The notes under the pieces were generated by a model. That model saw only the letters and a program-made list of their open reading frames with translations. It was not told the DNA's origin and made no database searches. 64,000 nt of DNA from a bacterium (GTDB taxonomy: Bacteria; Zhuqueibacterota; Zhuqueibacteria; Oleimicrobiales; Geothermoviventaceae). The position numbers and the translations under genes were made by a program. Each line of letters begins with the position of its first letter. The stretch's first letter is position 1. The stretch covers positions 57,288 to 121,287 of the forward strand of contig JAPWUV010000011.1 of the NCBI GenBank assembly GCA_028275345.1, written 5' to 3'. Below are positions 42,836 through 51,568 of the stretch, piece by piece.

Positions 42836-43840
42836 TCAGCCCAGATCCTCCGTCTGCTTCACCCAGGGCATCATGGCCCGCAGGCGAGCCCCGACCTGCT
42901 CCAGCTGGGTGTTCTTCCATTGTTCCCGGAGCCGGGTCAGGTTCGGAAGCCCCGCCCGATTTTCCGCCACCCATTCCCGAGCGAAACTCCCATCCTTCAC
43001 GGCGGCGAGGAGCGAACGCATCGTCTCCCGCACCCTCTGGTCGATCACCTTTGGCCCCCGCGTCATGCCACCGTACTCGGCCGTGTCGCTCACCGAGTAC
43101 CACATCCGGCTCATGCCGCCCTCGTACATCAGATCCACAATCAGCTTCAGCTCGTGCAGGCACTCGAAGTAGGCGATCTCCGGTTGATACCCGGCTTCCA
43201 CGAGCGTCTCGAATCCGGCCCGAACGAGCTCAGAGACGCCCCCGCACAACACCGCCTGTTCTCCGAAGAGGTCCGTCTCCGTCTCCTCCGCAAAGGTGGT
43301 CTCGATCACACCGGCTCGGGTACCCCCGATGGCCTTGGCATAGGCCAGAGCCAGCTTCTGGGCTTGTCCGCTTGCGTCCTGATGGACGGCGAGCAGGCAG
43401 GGCGTGCCGCGACCCTCAGTGTAGAGCTTGCGCACCAGATGGCCTGGGCTTTTGGGAGCCACCATGAACACATCCACGGTAGCGGGCGGCTTGATCTGCC
43501 CGAAGTGGATGTTGAAGCCGTGAGCGAAGGCGAGGGCCGTGCCGTCCCGCAGGTTCGGTGCAATCTCCCGTTCGTACACCGCCGGTTGATGCTGGTCCGG
43601 CAGGAGGACCATCGTAACATCCGCCATGGCCACAGCCTCTCCTACGGTCTTCACCTGGAGGCCGGCGTTCTGAGCTTTTTGCCAGGAGGCTCCCTCGGGG
43701 CGCAATCCCACCACCACCCGCACACCGCTGTCGCGAAGGTTCAGGGCATGGGCATGGCCCTGACTTCCAAAGCCGAGGACGGCCACCGTCTTACCTTGGA
43801 GCGGACTCAGATCAGCGTCCCGATCGTACCAGATTCGCAT
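42836..43840 (-). CDS. ilvC: ketol-acid reductoisomerase
   Basis: A 334-residue Mg- and NAD(P)H-dependent enzyme that isomerises and reduces acetolactate and acetohydroxybutyrate. The Rossmann start [60 protein letters not shown] and the acidic [19 protein letters not shown] metal site are all typical of the short class I form. The ATG at 43840 has AAGGAGGAG upstream. It lies between ilvN (about 50 bases) and leuA. Confidence 0.97.
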   Translation of the reverse strand: MRIWYDRDADLSPLQGKTVAVLGFGSQGHAHALNLRDSGVRVVVGLRPEGASWQKAQNAGLQVKTVGEAVAMADVTMVLLPDQHQPAVYEREIAPNLRDGTALAFAHGFNIHFGQIKPPATVDVFMVAPKSPGHLVRKLYTEGRGTPCLLAVHQDASGQAQKLALAYAKAIGGTRAGVIETTFAEETETDLFGEQAVLCGGVSELVRAGFETLVEAGYQPEIAYFECLHELKLIVDLMYEGGMSRMWYSVSDTAEYGGMTRGPKVIDQRVRETMRSLLAAVKDGSFAREWVAENRAGLPNLTRLREQWKNTQLEQVGARLRAMMPWVKQTEDLG

Positions 43841-43893
43841 GTCTCCTCCTTGTCACGGGTTGGGTAACCGCGCCATCCTTCCTGTCGAGGGAC

Positions 43894-44394
43894 TCAGGTT
43901 TCGCCGCGGAATTCTCGGCGGAGAGCCACACTCCCCGTGCGCGAGATCTCGCGGATCCCGAAGGGCCGGAGCATCCCAATGATGGCCTGCACCTTGGCTC
44001 GACTTCCGGTGCATTCCACCGTCAGGGTCTTCGGGCTGATGTCCACGATTTTCGCGCGGAAGATGTTGACGATCTGCATGATTTCGCTTCGGGTGCTCTG
44101 GGTCGCCGTCACTTTGACCAGGGCCAGTTCGCGCTCCACGAAGGGCTCGTAGGTGAGATCCGTGACTTTGACCACGTTGACGATCTTGTTCAGCTGCTTA
44201 GTGATCTGCTCGATGACCCCGTCGTCCCCGCGCGTGACGATCGTCATGCGGGCCATGCCAGGCTCTTCGGCCTCCCCGACGCTGATGCTGTCGATCTGGT
44301 AGCCTCGCCCGCTGAACAGCCCCGCGATGCGCGGCAGCGCATCGAAGGTTTGCTCCACCAAAACGGAGATGGTGTGCTCCTTCATTTCACCCAT
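43894..44394 (-). CDS. ilvN: acetolactate synthase small (regulatory) subunit
   Basis: A 166-residue regulatory partner of IlvB that stimulates activity and carries valine feedback. The N-terminal ACT domain is clear: HTISVLVEQTFDALPRIAGLFSGRGYQIDSI, with MTIVTRGDD and EQITKQLNKIVNVVKV, and the C-terminal domain has RELALVKVTAT and FGIREISRTGSVALRR. The start at 44394 has GGAGGG about six bases upstream; an ATG three codons later is also possible. It follows ilvB by 12 bases. Because LeuA lacks a sensing domain, this may be the main allosteric point of the pathway (inference). Confidence 0.96.
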   Translation of the reverse strand: MGEMKEHTISVLVEQTFDALPRIAGLFSGRGYQIDSISVGEAEEPGMARMTIVTRGDDGVIEQITKQLNKIVNVVKVTDLTYEPFVERELALVKVTATQSTRSEIMQIVNIFRAKIVDISPKTLTVECTGSRAKVQAIIGMLRPFGIREISRTGSVALRREFRGET

Positions 44395-44406
44395 CGGCTA
44401 CCCTCC

Positions 44407-46194
44407 CTATTCCTCCGAAGGCTTCGCTTCAATCATCTCATGCAGGGCCGCCCCTGCCGGGACCATGGGGAAGACGTTCTCGCGGGGATCCACCCGGAAG
44501 TCCACGACCACCGGCCCACGATCCCAGGCGAGGGCTTTCTCGATCGCCTCCTGAACCTCCCCCGGATGCTCCACGCGCATGCCCAAGGCGCCCATGCTTT
44601 CGGCGACCCGGGCGATGTCCGGATTGGCGCGGAACAGCTCGCTGGCCACGTACCTCCGGCCGAAGAACAGCTCCTGCCACTGCCTCACCATGCCCAAGTA
44701 CCCATTGTTGATCACGAAGATCTTCACGGGCAGGCGGTAGGCCGCCGCCGTGATCAACTCTTCCATGGTCATCTGAAAGCCGCCATCTCCAACGATGGCC
44801 ACGATCGGGCGCCGCGGCGCCCCGTCCTCCTGAGCCACCGCCACGCCGATGGCCGCCGGAAGGCCGAATCCCATCGTCCCCAGCCCGCCGGAGGTGATCA
44901 TCGTCCGTGGGTGCTTGAAGCGGTAGAATTGAGCTGTCCACATCTGATGCTGGCCCACGTCGGTCACGATCACGGCCTCCCCGTCCGTGATCTCGCCCAG
45001 CTTCTCGATCACCAATTGCGGCTTGAGGACGTCGCTATTCCGGTCGTACCACAGGGGATGTTCGGCGCGCCAGCGTTGGATCTGCTCGAGCCACTCCCGG
45101 CTGTCGGGGGTCTTGACAAGAGGCACCAGGTCGACGAGCACGTGCCGAGCGTCGCCCACGATGGGGATGTCCACCTGGACATTGCGGCCAATGACGCTGG
45201 AGTCAATGTCGATGTGGATAATGTCAGCTGCTGGGGCGAAGTCGGCCACCCGACCCGTCACCCGATCGTCGAAACGCGCGCCAACCGCGATGATCACGTC
45301 GGCCATTTGGATCGCCATGTTGGCCGCGTACGTGCCATGCATGCCCAACATCCCTAACCACAGCGGATGATCCGTGGGGAAGGCACCGAGACCCATGAGC
45401 GTACTGGTCACAGGGATCTGGTGCTCGATGGCCAGCCGGCGTACCCATTCACTGGCTCCGGAAGCGACCACCCCACCTCCGATGTACAGCACCGGGCGGC
45501 GAGAACGGCTGATCCGCTCGGCGGCGCGGGAAATCTGGTGCGCATGGCCGAAGATCTTCGGCTTGTAGCCGCGTACCACGACCGGCTCGCCCGGCAGGTA
45601 ATCGGCATGCGCCGCGAGGACGTCCTTGGGCATGTCGATAACCACCGGGCCGGGACGTCCCGAGCCGGCAATGTAAAACGCCTTGCGCACCGTTTCGGCG
45701 ATCTCTCCGGCGCTCCGAAGGAGGAAACTGTGCTTGGTGATGGGCCGGGTCACGCCGATCGTGTCCACCTCTTGGAAGGCATCGTTCCCGACCATGGGGA
45801 GCGGCACCTGTCCCGTGAGCACGACGATGGGACTGGAGTCCATGTAGGCCGTGGCGATGCCGGTGACGGTGTTCGTCGAGCCCGGACCGCTGGTCACGAG
45901 TACCACACCCACCCGACCGCTGTACCGCGCGTACCCGTCGGCGGCATGGGTAGCCCCTTGCTCATGCTTGGTGAGGACCCAACGGAAGCGTCCGAAGCGG
46001 CCGATGGCATCAGCAAGGCCGAGCACCGCGCCCCCCGGGATCCCGAAAAGGGTCTTCACCCCTTGTTCTGCCAGGGCCCGCACCAGGATCTCCGCACCGC
46101 TCACGTCGTAGATGGGCTCCAACTCCACCGGAGACCGGTGGTCTCTGGTCCGTATGTCGCCTTGCCCGATACTCGTCTCGATCCCCATGCCCAT
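44407..46194 (-). CDS. ilvB: acetolactate synthase large (catalytic) subunit
   Basis: A 595-residue ThDP- and FAD-dependent synthase that makes acetolactate or acetohydroxybutyrate. Seen: GAEILVRALAEQGVKTLFGIPGG, the catalytic Glu in TKHEQGATHAADGYAR, GVVLVTSGPGSTNTVTGIA, TGQVPLPMVGNDAFQE, and the ThDP motif IVGDGGFQMTMEELIT with INNGYLGMVRQWQ. The ATG at 46194 lies two bases after the ilvD stop and has AGGAGG seven bases upstream; the much longer open frame to 46758 runs under ilvD and is rejected. About 30 residues precede the usual N-terminus. Confidence 0.96.
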   Translation of the reverse strand: MGMGIETSIGQGDIRTRDHRSPVELEPIYDVSGAEILVRALAEQGVKTLFGIPGGAVLGLADAIGRFGRFRWVLTKHEQGATHAADGYARYSGRVGVVLVTSGPGSTNTVTGIATAYMDSSPIVVLTGQVPLPMVGNDAFQEVDTIGVTRPITKHSFLLRSAGEIAETVRKAFYIAGSGRPGPVVIDMPKDVLAAHADYLPGEPVVVRGYKPKIFGHAHQISRAAERISRSRRPVLYIGGGVVASGASEWVRRLAIEHQIPVTSTLMGLGAFPTDHPLWLGMLGMHGTYAANMAIQMADVIIAVGARFDDRVTGRVADFAPAADIIHIDIDSSVIGRNVQVDIPIVGDARHVLVDLVPLVKTPDSREWLEQIQRWRAEHPLWYDRNSDVLKPQLVIEKLGEITDGEAVIVTDVGQHQMWTAQFYRFKHPRTMITSGGLGTMGFGLPAAIGVAVAQEDGAPRRPIVAIVGDGGFQMTMEELITAAAYRLPVKIFVINNGYLGMVRQWQELFFGRRYVASELFRANPDIARVAESMGALGMRVEHPGEVQEAIEKALAWDRGPVVVDFRVDPRENVFPMVPAGAALHEMIEAKPSEE

Positions 46195-46196
46195 TG

Positions 46197-47891
46197 CTAT
46201 ACCTCCTTCGTTCCGGACCACTCTGGCGCTCCGAGAACGGCCCCGCTGTCCGCCGAGCTGACCATCGCCGCGTACCGAGCCAGCCAGCCCCGGAGGGGCC
46301 TTCGCACGGGGCCCTGCCATTCGGCACGACGCCGGCTGAGCTCGCGATCCTCCACCAGGAGATCCAACCTCCTGGCCGGGATGTCGATCTCGATCAGGTC
46401 CCCGTCCCGCACGTAGGCGATGGGTCCTCCCGCAGCAGCTTCGGGAGACACGTGCCCGACACAAGCCCCTCGCGTGCCGCCGGAAAACCGGCCATCCGTG
46501 ATCAAGGCCACCGACTCCCCAAGCCCCATGCCCATCAGATTGGAAGTGGGGGCAAGCATCTCCCGCATACCCGGCCCTCCCCGGGGACCCTCGTAGCGGA
46601 TGACGACCACCTCGCCCGGGCGAATCTGTCCGTTGAGGATGGCTCGGTTCGCCTCGTCCTCCCCGTCGAACACGCGGGCTTTGCCCCGGAAGCGAAGCAT
46701 CTGCGGCACGATGGCCGCCGTCTTCACCACAGCTCCGCGAGGCGCCAAACTCCCCCACAACACCGCGAGCCCTCCATCCGGCGCGTACGGATTGGAGAGG
46801 GACCTCACCACCTCACCATCGGGGTCTGGGACTCCTCGGACCACGTCCCGCAACGTCGAACCGGCCACGGTGGGGGCTTCGCTGTGGAGAATCCCGTCGG
46901 CCTTCGTCAGTTCGCGAAGGAGTACCGGAACCCCTCCCACCCGATGCAAATCCTCCATGTGGTAGTTCGAGGAGGGGGCGATTTTGCAGAGATGCGGCAC
47001 ACGCCGGGAAAGCTCGTCCACCCGCCGGAGGGGGTAGTCGATCTCCGCTTCTCGGGCGATCGCCAGGAGATGCAGGACGGTGTTCGTCGAGCCGCCCATG
47101 GAAAAATCCAGGGCAAAGGCATTGTCAATGGCTTCCTGGGTCACGAACCGCCGCAGCGTTAGTCCCTCCCGGACAAGCTCCACGACGCGGCGTCCCGCGC
47201 GCCGCGCCAGCTCGATCCTCTCCGCCGTGTCGGCTGGCACTGTGCCATTGCCGGGCAAGGCGATCCCCAGAGCCTCCATCAGGCAATTCATGGAATTGGC
47301 TGTGAAGAGCCCCGCGCAAGAGCCGCAGCCGGGGCATGCCCGTCGCTCAATCTCTTCCAGTTCGGCCTCGCTCATGGCGCCTTGGGCCACGCGCCCCACG
47401 GCCTCGAACACGGTGATCAAGTCGATGGATCTCCCGTCGGGGAGCTTTCCCGCGCGCATGGGTCCGCCACTGACGAACACCGTGGGCAGATTCACCCGGA
47501 GAGCCCCCATGATCATGCCCGGCACGATCTTGTCGCAGTTCGGGATACAAACGAGGCCATCGAAAGCGTGCGCGCGCACCATGGTCTCCACGCTGTCCGC
47601 GATGAGCTCGCGGCTGGGAAGGGAGTACCGCATCCCTTCGTGGCCCATGGCGATGCCATCGTCCACAGCGATCGTGTTGAATTCGAAAGGCACGCCCCCG
47701 GCTTCCCGGACCCCCTGCTTCACCGCATCGGCGATTTGGCGCAGATGCACATGCCCCGGGACGACATCGCAGTACGAATTGGCCACGGCGATGAAGGGCT
47801 TCTCAAAGTCCTCGTCCCGCAAGCCAGTCGCCCGAAGCAAACTCCGATGAGGCGCCCGTTCGAACCCGCGTTTGATGGCGTCGCTTCGCAT
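46197..47891 (-). CDS. ilvD: dihydroxy-acid dehydratase
   Basis: A 564-residue Fe-S dehydratase that forms the 2-oxoacid precursors of valine and isoleucine. IlvD/Edd signatures are present: [38 protein letters not shown] (cluster Cys), [39 protein letters not shown], and [24 protein letters not shown] near the end. The ATG at 47891 has GGAGG six bases upstream. It is the first enzyme gene of the operon, directly after the leader that holds a Leu-rich ORF. Confidence 0.97.
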   Translation of the reverse strand: MRSDAIKRGFERAPHRSLLRATGLRDEDFEKPFIAVANSYCDVVPGHVHLRQIADAVKQGVREAGGVPFEFNTIAVDDGIAMGHEGMRYSLPSRELIADSVETMVRAHAFDGLVCIPNCDKIVPGMIMGALRVNLPTVFVSGGPMRAGKLPDGRSIDLITVFEAVGRVAQGAMSEAELEEIERRACPGCGSCAGLFTANSMNCLMEALGIALPGNGTVPADTAERIELARRAGRRVVELVREGLTLRRFVTQEAIDNAFALDFSMGGSTNTVLHLLAIAREAEIDYPLRRVDELSRRVPHLCKIAPSSNYHMEDLHRVGGVPVLLRELTKADGILHSEAPTVAGSTLRDVVRGVPDPDGEVVRSLSNPYAPDGGLAVLWGSLAPRGAVVKTAAIVPQMLRFRGKARVFDGEDEANRAILNGQIRPGEVVVIRYEGPRGGPGMREMLAPTSNLMGMGLGESVALITDGRFSGGTRGACVGHVSPEAAAGGPIAYVRDGDLIEIDIPARRLDLLVEDRELSRRRAEWQGPVRRPLRGWLARYAAMVSSADSGAVLGAPEWSGTKEV

Positions 47892-47959
47892 CCGTTGCCT
47901 CCATTCCTGGTGAGCTGCCTCCGCCGGATGCGACCTGCGCCACCGGATGCGCTACGCCT

Positions 47960-48031
47960 GCGCCAGAGATCATTGCTTGGATTGGTTGGGGAAAGATTGG
48001 AAGGTCTTGGTTCTGGGCTGATCTCTGGCGC
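47960..48031 (-). repeat. 13-bp inverted repeat in the ilv leader
   Basis: GCGCCAGAGATCA (47960-47972) is the exact complement of 48019-48031, with a 46-base loop. In the minus-strand RNA the 5' arm starts nine bases after the stop of the Leu-rich ORF, so a ribosome there would cover it. No T-run follows the 3' arm. Role as an attenuator is inference. Confidence 0.5.
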
Positions 48032-48040
48032 TGCGTCTGC

Positions 48041-48208
48041 TCAGTGGGTAATTCGCAGGCCAGAAATCAAGCCCAGCAGAAGCAGGAGGGCAGTAATGCT
48101 AAGCCATAGGAGGAGAGCGAAGGAAATCAAAAGCCCGGAACGCACCTCGGCGCCCGCCACCGGGAGGGCAGCAGCGCTTCCGTTGAACCTGTGCGCTCCA
48201 GACTTCAT
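48041..48208 (-). CDS. Leu-rich 55-residue ORF, candidate leader peptide or small membrane protein
   Basis: An ATG-started ORF, uninterrupted for 55 codons, upstream of ilvD. The C-terminal half is strongly hydrophobic and Leu-rich: SGLLISFALLLWLS, then a run of five consecutive Leu codons (48088-48074) and GLISGLRITH; 14 Leu and 4 Ile in total. Two readings fit: an attenuation leader sensing branched-chain aminoacyl-tRNA, as in ilv/leu operons of proteobacteria, or a single-span membrane protein. Against it, the only purine-rich ribosome site (GGAAGGG) is immediately next to the ATG. No homologue known to me. Confidence 0.4.
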   Translation of the reverse strand: MKSGAHRFNGSAAALPVAGAEVRSGLLISFALLLWLSITALLLLLGLISGLRITH

Positions 48209-48257
48209 CCCTTCCAAACTCGCGCTGAATCCCGTTCAGTCCCAAATGCTTGTGCCA

Positions 48258-48286
48258 AAGATAAACGAGCCTTCCCGAAAATGCAA
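48258..48286 (-). promoter_or_regulatory. possible promoter of the ilv-leu operon
   Basis: On the minus strand, TTGCAT (48286-48281) and TATCTT (48263-48258) are 17 bases apart, in a locally AT-richer patch. The boxes match three and four of six consensus bases, so this is weak; its position before the leader ORF is the main argument. Confidence 0.3.
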
Positions 48287-48514
48287 GTGTTTTCTTACGC
48301 TCTCCGAGGGAATTTCAGGCTGCGTTGATAAGGCCGATGGGCAAGATTCTCAGCCTCGAGCTTCGGAGGTGGAAGAAACTTCCTCTTTTCCGTCCGGCTT
48401 CGTCGCACCCGGAGTTCGCCGCACAGATCCTCGCGCAAACGCCATGCCGTTCAAGAGTCCGCGAACGGGTTCACACGCCGGAAGCATCAGAAAGAACCTC
48501 CCTCCGGGTAGCTC

Positions 48515-49024
48515 TCAACGCTGCCCCTCCCCGTCTGGGGCCCGCTGGAAGAGGCGCAACCACTCCTCGATCTCGTCCTCCGACAACCCGCGGTCGTATT
48601 TTGCCAGCATCTCCCCGTTTCCCAGAGAGGGCGCCTCCTGCAATTGCTTCTCGAACTGGGAGGGGTGTTCTACCCGGGCCCCGCAGATCCTGGCGTAATC
48701 TGCCAGCTCGCGATCGGCCGAGACGACGATCAGGGTCGATCGCTCACGAGATCCCGCCACCATTTGCCGGATCACGGGATCTGCCTTCTTCTCTGGTCCG
48801 GCGAAATGAACCCGGACTGAAGCGCTTGGACGCAGGACAGCCGGACCCGCAGGCGGAGACCCGTCAAACACCACGGTGACGTGGCCCCGCTTGCGTTGGG
48901 AGAAATCGTCCAGCAGGGCCACGAGGTGGTTGATCGCAGCCAGGAGGTCCGTCTCCATCTCGCGGCGCAGCTCGCGGGATAGGTGCATCAGATTGTATCC
49001 ATCGACGAGCCATTGGAGGGCCAT
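48515..49024 (-). CDS. NYN-domain (YacP-like) ribonuclease-fold protein
   Basis: A 169-residue protein with the PIN-like NYN fold of the YacP/Rae1 family. The first metal-site Asp is in LQWLVDGYNLMHLS; HVTVVFDGSPP and TLIVVSADRELADYARICGA supply the other acidic residues. Bacillus Rae1 is a ribosome-associated endoribonuclease; whether this protein cuts mRNA is not known. The ATG at 49024 has GGGGAGG upstream. It follows the DUF488 gene by 16 bases and precedes the ilv leader on the same strand. Confidence 0.85.
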   Translation of the reverse strand: MALQWLVDGYNLMHLSRELRREMETDLLAAINHLVALLDDFSQRKRGHVTVVFDGSPPAGPAVLRPSASVRVHFAGPEKKADPVIRQMVAGSRERSTLIVVSADRELADYARICGARVEHPSQFEKQLQEAPSLGNGEMLAKYDRGLSEDEIEEWLRLFQRAPDGEGQR

Positions 49025-49040
49025 GCCGACCTCCCCGGCC

Positions 49041-49514
49041 TCAAGGCCGAAGTTCTATCGCCAGTTGCGCCTGGGACGGGTGTGACTTGTGCCGGGAAAC
49101 CCGCCCGGGGTCTACGATGTGGAGGACATCCCAACCCATCGACCGGCAAGCATCCGCGATGAAGCGCCGGTGACAGCGGAAAAACAGCCGCTCCGCGCAC
49201 ATCACCGCTGCCTTCCGCTGGGACGCAAGCTGAAGCAGAAGCTCAAGCCCCCTGCGGAAGGCCTCGCTCCCCATGTAGTGCTGGTATCCCCCGCTGCGAA
49301 ACCCTCCCAGCAAGTCGCCCAGCCACCGGTATTCGATGCCCTTTTCCGCGAGGGCCTCCGCCACGGACTCCCGGCGGAAATGGGGATACTTCCTGGAGAC
49401 CGGAAATCGCCGCACGTCCACTACGAGCTCCACCCCGTGCTCGTCCAGCAGCGCCACGAGCTCCGGAAGAGTCCGACTCGAATGCCCGACCGTGAACAAG
49501 CCCCAGCGCAACAT
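49041..49514 (-). CDS. DUF488 family protein
   Basis: A 157-residue protein of the DUF488 family. Landmarks: LFTVGHSSRTLPELVALLDEHGVELVVDVRRFPVSRKYPHF, then RWLGDLLGGFR, and KAAVMCAERLFFRCHRRFIAD with the conserved Cys and the CHR motif near residue 115. Function is unknown; members are often considered possible nucleic-acid-modifying proteins. The ATG at 49514 has an AAGGG upstream; a TTG at 49565 would overlap the glycosyltransferase gene. It sits between the glycosyltransferase and the NYN-domain gene. Confidence 0.87.
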   Translation of the reverse strand: MLRWGLFTVGHSSRTLPELVALLDEHGVELVVDVRRFPVSRKYPHFRRESVAEALAEKGIEYRWLGDLLGGFRSGGYQHYMGSEAFRRGLELLLQLASQRKAAVMCAERLFFRCHRRFIADACRSMGWDVLHIVDPGRVSRHKSHPSQAQLAIELRP

Positions 49515-49530
49515 CCGGGAAACCCTTGCT

Positions 49531-50670
49531 TCAATCCGTAGCTCGGACCGACCTCCGCTGTTCAATGGCCCACGTCACGGCTTTGAAAACCTCGTCCACC
49601 TCCAGCTGGCGAAAACAGGTGAGATCCTCGCAGAAGTCCCTGTGGCAAGGGTGTAGCGGGCACGGGTGATGGAGGGCCACATGTCCGTCCTCCCGGCGGT
49701 AAGGGAACCAGATATTCGGCTCCCCCGGACCGAAAAGCCCGATTGTGGGCGTACCCAATGCCGCGGCAACGTGCATGGGGCCACAATCATTCGCGACGTA
49801 CGCATCGAGCAGCGACAAAAGCGCCGCAAGTCCACGCAAATCCAGGACCGGGAGAGATTCCGCCGCACCCTGGGCAGCCGCTGCCACCCGGCTCACCAGT
49901 TCCTCCTCGCCCGGTCCCGTGGTGAGGACCACCCTGGCCCCAAGTCGCGATTGCAGCTGGCGAGCAAGCTCAGCGAAGCGCTCCGGGAACCATCTCTTGG
50001 CCGGCCAGGTTGCACCCGGATGCAAGCCGACCATCAGCTGCCCACCCTCGATCCGGAACCTCCCCCGGATCCACGCCACCTCCTCCGGAAGTACATCCAA
50101 TCGCGTCCGGAGATCTTCCTCCGCGAAGGGACCTTTGATTCCCAAGGGAGACAGGTTTTCGAGATGGTAGTCGATCGCAGAGAGCTGAGGCTCCCTGTGT
50201 CGGACAACATGCGTGTACAGGTGTTTCCGCACTCTGTAGTTGCCCCCGATGCGAACCGGGGCACCGGTCAAGTAAAGGAGAAACGCCGAGCGCGGTAGGC
50301 CGAGAAGATCGATCCCCACTTCCGGTCGGAAAGACTGGGCCCTGCGACGAAGGGCCAGGATCTGTCCCACCTCTCCTCGCAGGCTGCCGGCGCGCCTCCT
50401 CAGGGGCCAGATCTCATCCACGTGGGGATGATGGAACAGGATCGGAGCGTAGGTGTCCTCCAGCAGGTAGGCGATCCTCAAGGCTGGGTTCGCCTTTTTC
50501 AAAATGGCCAGGAGGGGCGTGGTGAGCACGATATCGCCGAGGAACCTGAGGCGCGTAACCACCACCCGCTGCACGGACCGGACATCCACCCCCGGCCCCG
50601 ATGAGCTCGCGATCGCAAGATGGGAGAAGCTTTCCTGGTCCGCCTTCACCTTCCTGCCTCTCTTTCGCAC
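49531..50670 (-). CDS. glycosyltransferase family 9 (ADP-heptose:LPS heptosyltransferase-like)
   Basis: A 379-residue GT-B fold glycosyltransferase that would add heptose to lipopolysaccharide inner core at the cytoplasmic face. Seen: VVVTRLRFLGDIVLTTPLLAILKKANP, GLHPGATWPAKRWFPERFAELA (nucleotide-sugar loop), DAYVANDCGPMHVAAALGTPTIGLFGPG, and a Cys-rich HPCPLHPCHRDFCEDLTC segment typical of WaaF-type members. It implies a Gram-negative outer membrane. The start is uncertain: GTG at 50670 gives a ~30-residue extension before the conserved fold, and later GTG codons are possible. Confidence 0.9.
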   Translation of the reverse strand: MRKRGRKVKADQESFSHLAIASSSGPGVDVRSVQRVVVTRLRFLGDIVLTTPLLAILKKANPALRIAYLLEDTYAPILFHHPHVDEIWPLRRRAGSLRGEVGQILALRRRAQSFRPEVGIDLLGLPRSAFLLYLTGAPVRIGGNYRVRKHLYTHVVRHREPQLSAIDYHLENLSPLGIKGPFAEEDLRTRLDVLPEEVAWIRGRFRIEGGQLMVGLHPGATWPAKRWFPERFAELARQLQSRLGARVVLTTGPGEEELVSRVAAAAQGAAESLPVLDLRGLAALLSLLDAYVANDCGPMHVAAALGTPTIGLFGPGEPNIWFPYRREDGHVALHHPCPLHPCHRDFCEDLTCFRQLEVDEVFKAVTWAIEQRRSVRATD

Positions 50671-50707
50671 GAATCCGGAAACGCGGCCCGGTCCCGAGGA
50701 AAAGGCC

Positions 50708-51568
50708 TCAACGCGGCGAGCCGTCCCAGCCCTCGGGCAACCGAGGGAGTTGGAACTCCCCGCGGAAGACCAGGTGAGCTGGACCCGAGAGTCGCGCTAC
50801 CTCCCGGCTGAAATCCACTCGCAATTCCCCGCCTCGGAAGCGAACCCGGACAACCGATGCCACAAGGCCTGCCTTCCAGGCCGCTGCGGCGGAGGCCAGA
50901 GCGCCCGTCCCGCAGGCTAGCGTCTCAGCCTCCACCCCGCGCTCGTAGGTGCGCACCGCAAGGGTCTCCCGATCGAGTACCGACAGAAAGTCCACATTCG
51001 ACCCCTCGGGGAAGCTGGGATGATGGCGCAATTCTCTCCCGATGGCGGCGACATCCATCCCGTCCAGGTCCTCGACGACAAGGACCAGGTGCGGTACCCC
51101 GACGAAGACCGAAGCCAGCGGCCGCCAATCCGAGCCTTGCACAGCCGGCGGGGGTTCGACGTGCGGACGATCGGGGAACTCGACGGTCACCTCGTCTCCG
51201 GAAACACTGCCTCGATAAATCCTCCCGCCGATCTCGAACCGAAGAAGCGGAGCAAAACCGAGCTCCTCATGAACGAACCGCAGCGCGCATCGAGAGCCAT
51301 TGCCGCACATGCCGGCGGGACTGCCATCGGAATTGAGGTGCACGTAGCGGAAGTCCGCGACCGACGAATTCTCGATCAGGATGACGCCATCCGCACCGAT
51401 CCCGTAGTGCCGGTCGCACACCCAACGCACGAAAGCGCGCCAGTCTGGCCGGATGCGGCCATCCCGGTTGTCGAAGATCACGAAGTCATTGCCCGCGGCC
51501 TGGGCCTTGACGAAACGGAAGGGCTGCTGCGACAGCATAGCGCCAACCCGCATCCTCACCTCACTCAT
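50708..51568 (-). CDS. dapF: diaminopimelate epimerase
   Basis: A 286-residue cofactor-free racemase that converts LL- to meso-diaminopimelate for lysine and peptidoglycan. Both catalytic cysteines are visible: Cys88 in SPAGMCGNGSRC and Cys219 in ETLACGTGAL; the start VKAQAAGNDFVIFDN is standard. The ATG at 51568 lies within the last codons of lysA, an eight-base overlap; ATGs at 51553 and 51538 are alternatives and would give a more usual N-terminus. It is coupled to lysA, giving the last two steps of lysine synthesis together. Confidence 0.95.
   Translation of the reverse strand: MSEVRMRVGAMLSQQPFRFVKAQAAGNDFVIFDNRDGRIRPDWRAFVRWVCDRHYGIGADGVILIENSSVADFRYVHLNSDGSPAGMCGNGSRCALRFVHEELGFAPLLRFEIGGRIYRGSVSGDEVTVEFPDRPHVEPPPAVQGSDWRPLASVFVGVPHLVLVVEDLDGMDVAAIGRELRHHPSFPEGSNVDFLSVLDRETLAVRTYERGVEAETLACGTGALASAAAAWKAGLVASVVRVRFRGGELRVDFSREVARLSGPAHLVFRGEFQLPRLPEGWDGSPR

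Larger units (their letters stand above)
47892..48514 (-). promoter_or_regulatory. leader region of the ilv-leu operon
   Basis: Over 600 bases without a conventional gene lie between the NYN-domain gene and ilvD. Minus strand, 5' to 3': a weak promoter (48286-48258), a 55-codon Leu-rich ORF (48208-48041), a 13-bp inverted repeat (48031-48019 with 47972-47960), imperfect direct repeats based on CCGGATGCG (around 47925 and 47944), then the ilvD ribosome site. I looked for the conserved T-box GGGTGG-type element and did not see one. The part upstream of 48290 shows nothing I can interpret. Confidence 0.5.

Noticed and set aside
44407..46758. 783-codon reading of ilvB
   Set aside because: The first ~190 codons lie under ilvD in another frame and have no acetolactate synthase similarity; the start at 46194 has a strong ribosome site.
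47892..48514. Possible T-box riboswitch in the ilv leader
   Set aside because: The conserved T-box core was looked for on the minus strand and not found; the hairpin present does not have the T-box arrangement.
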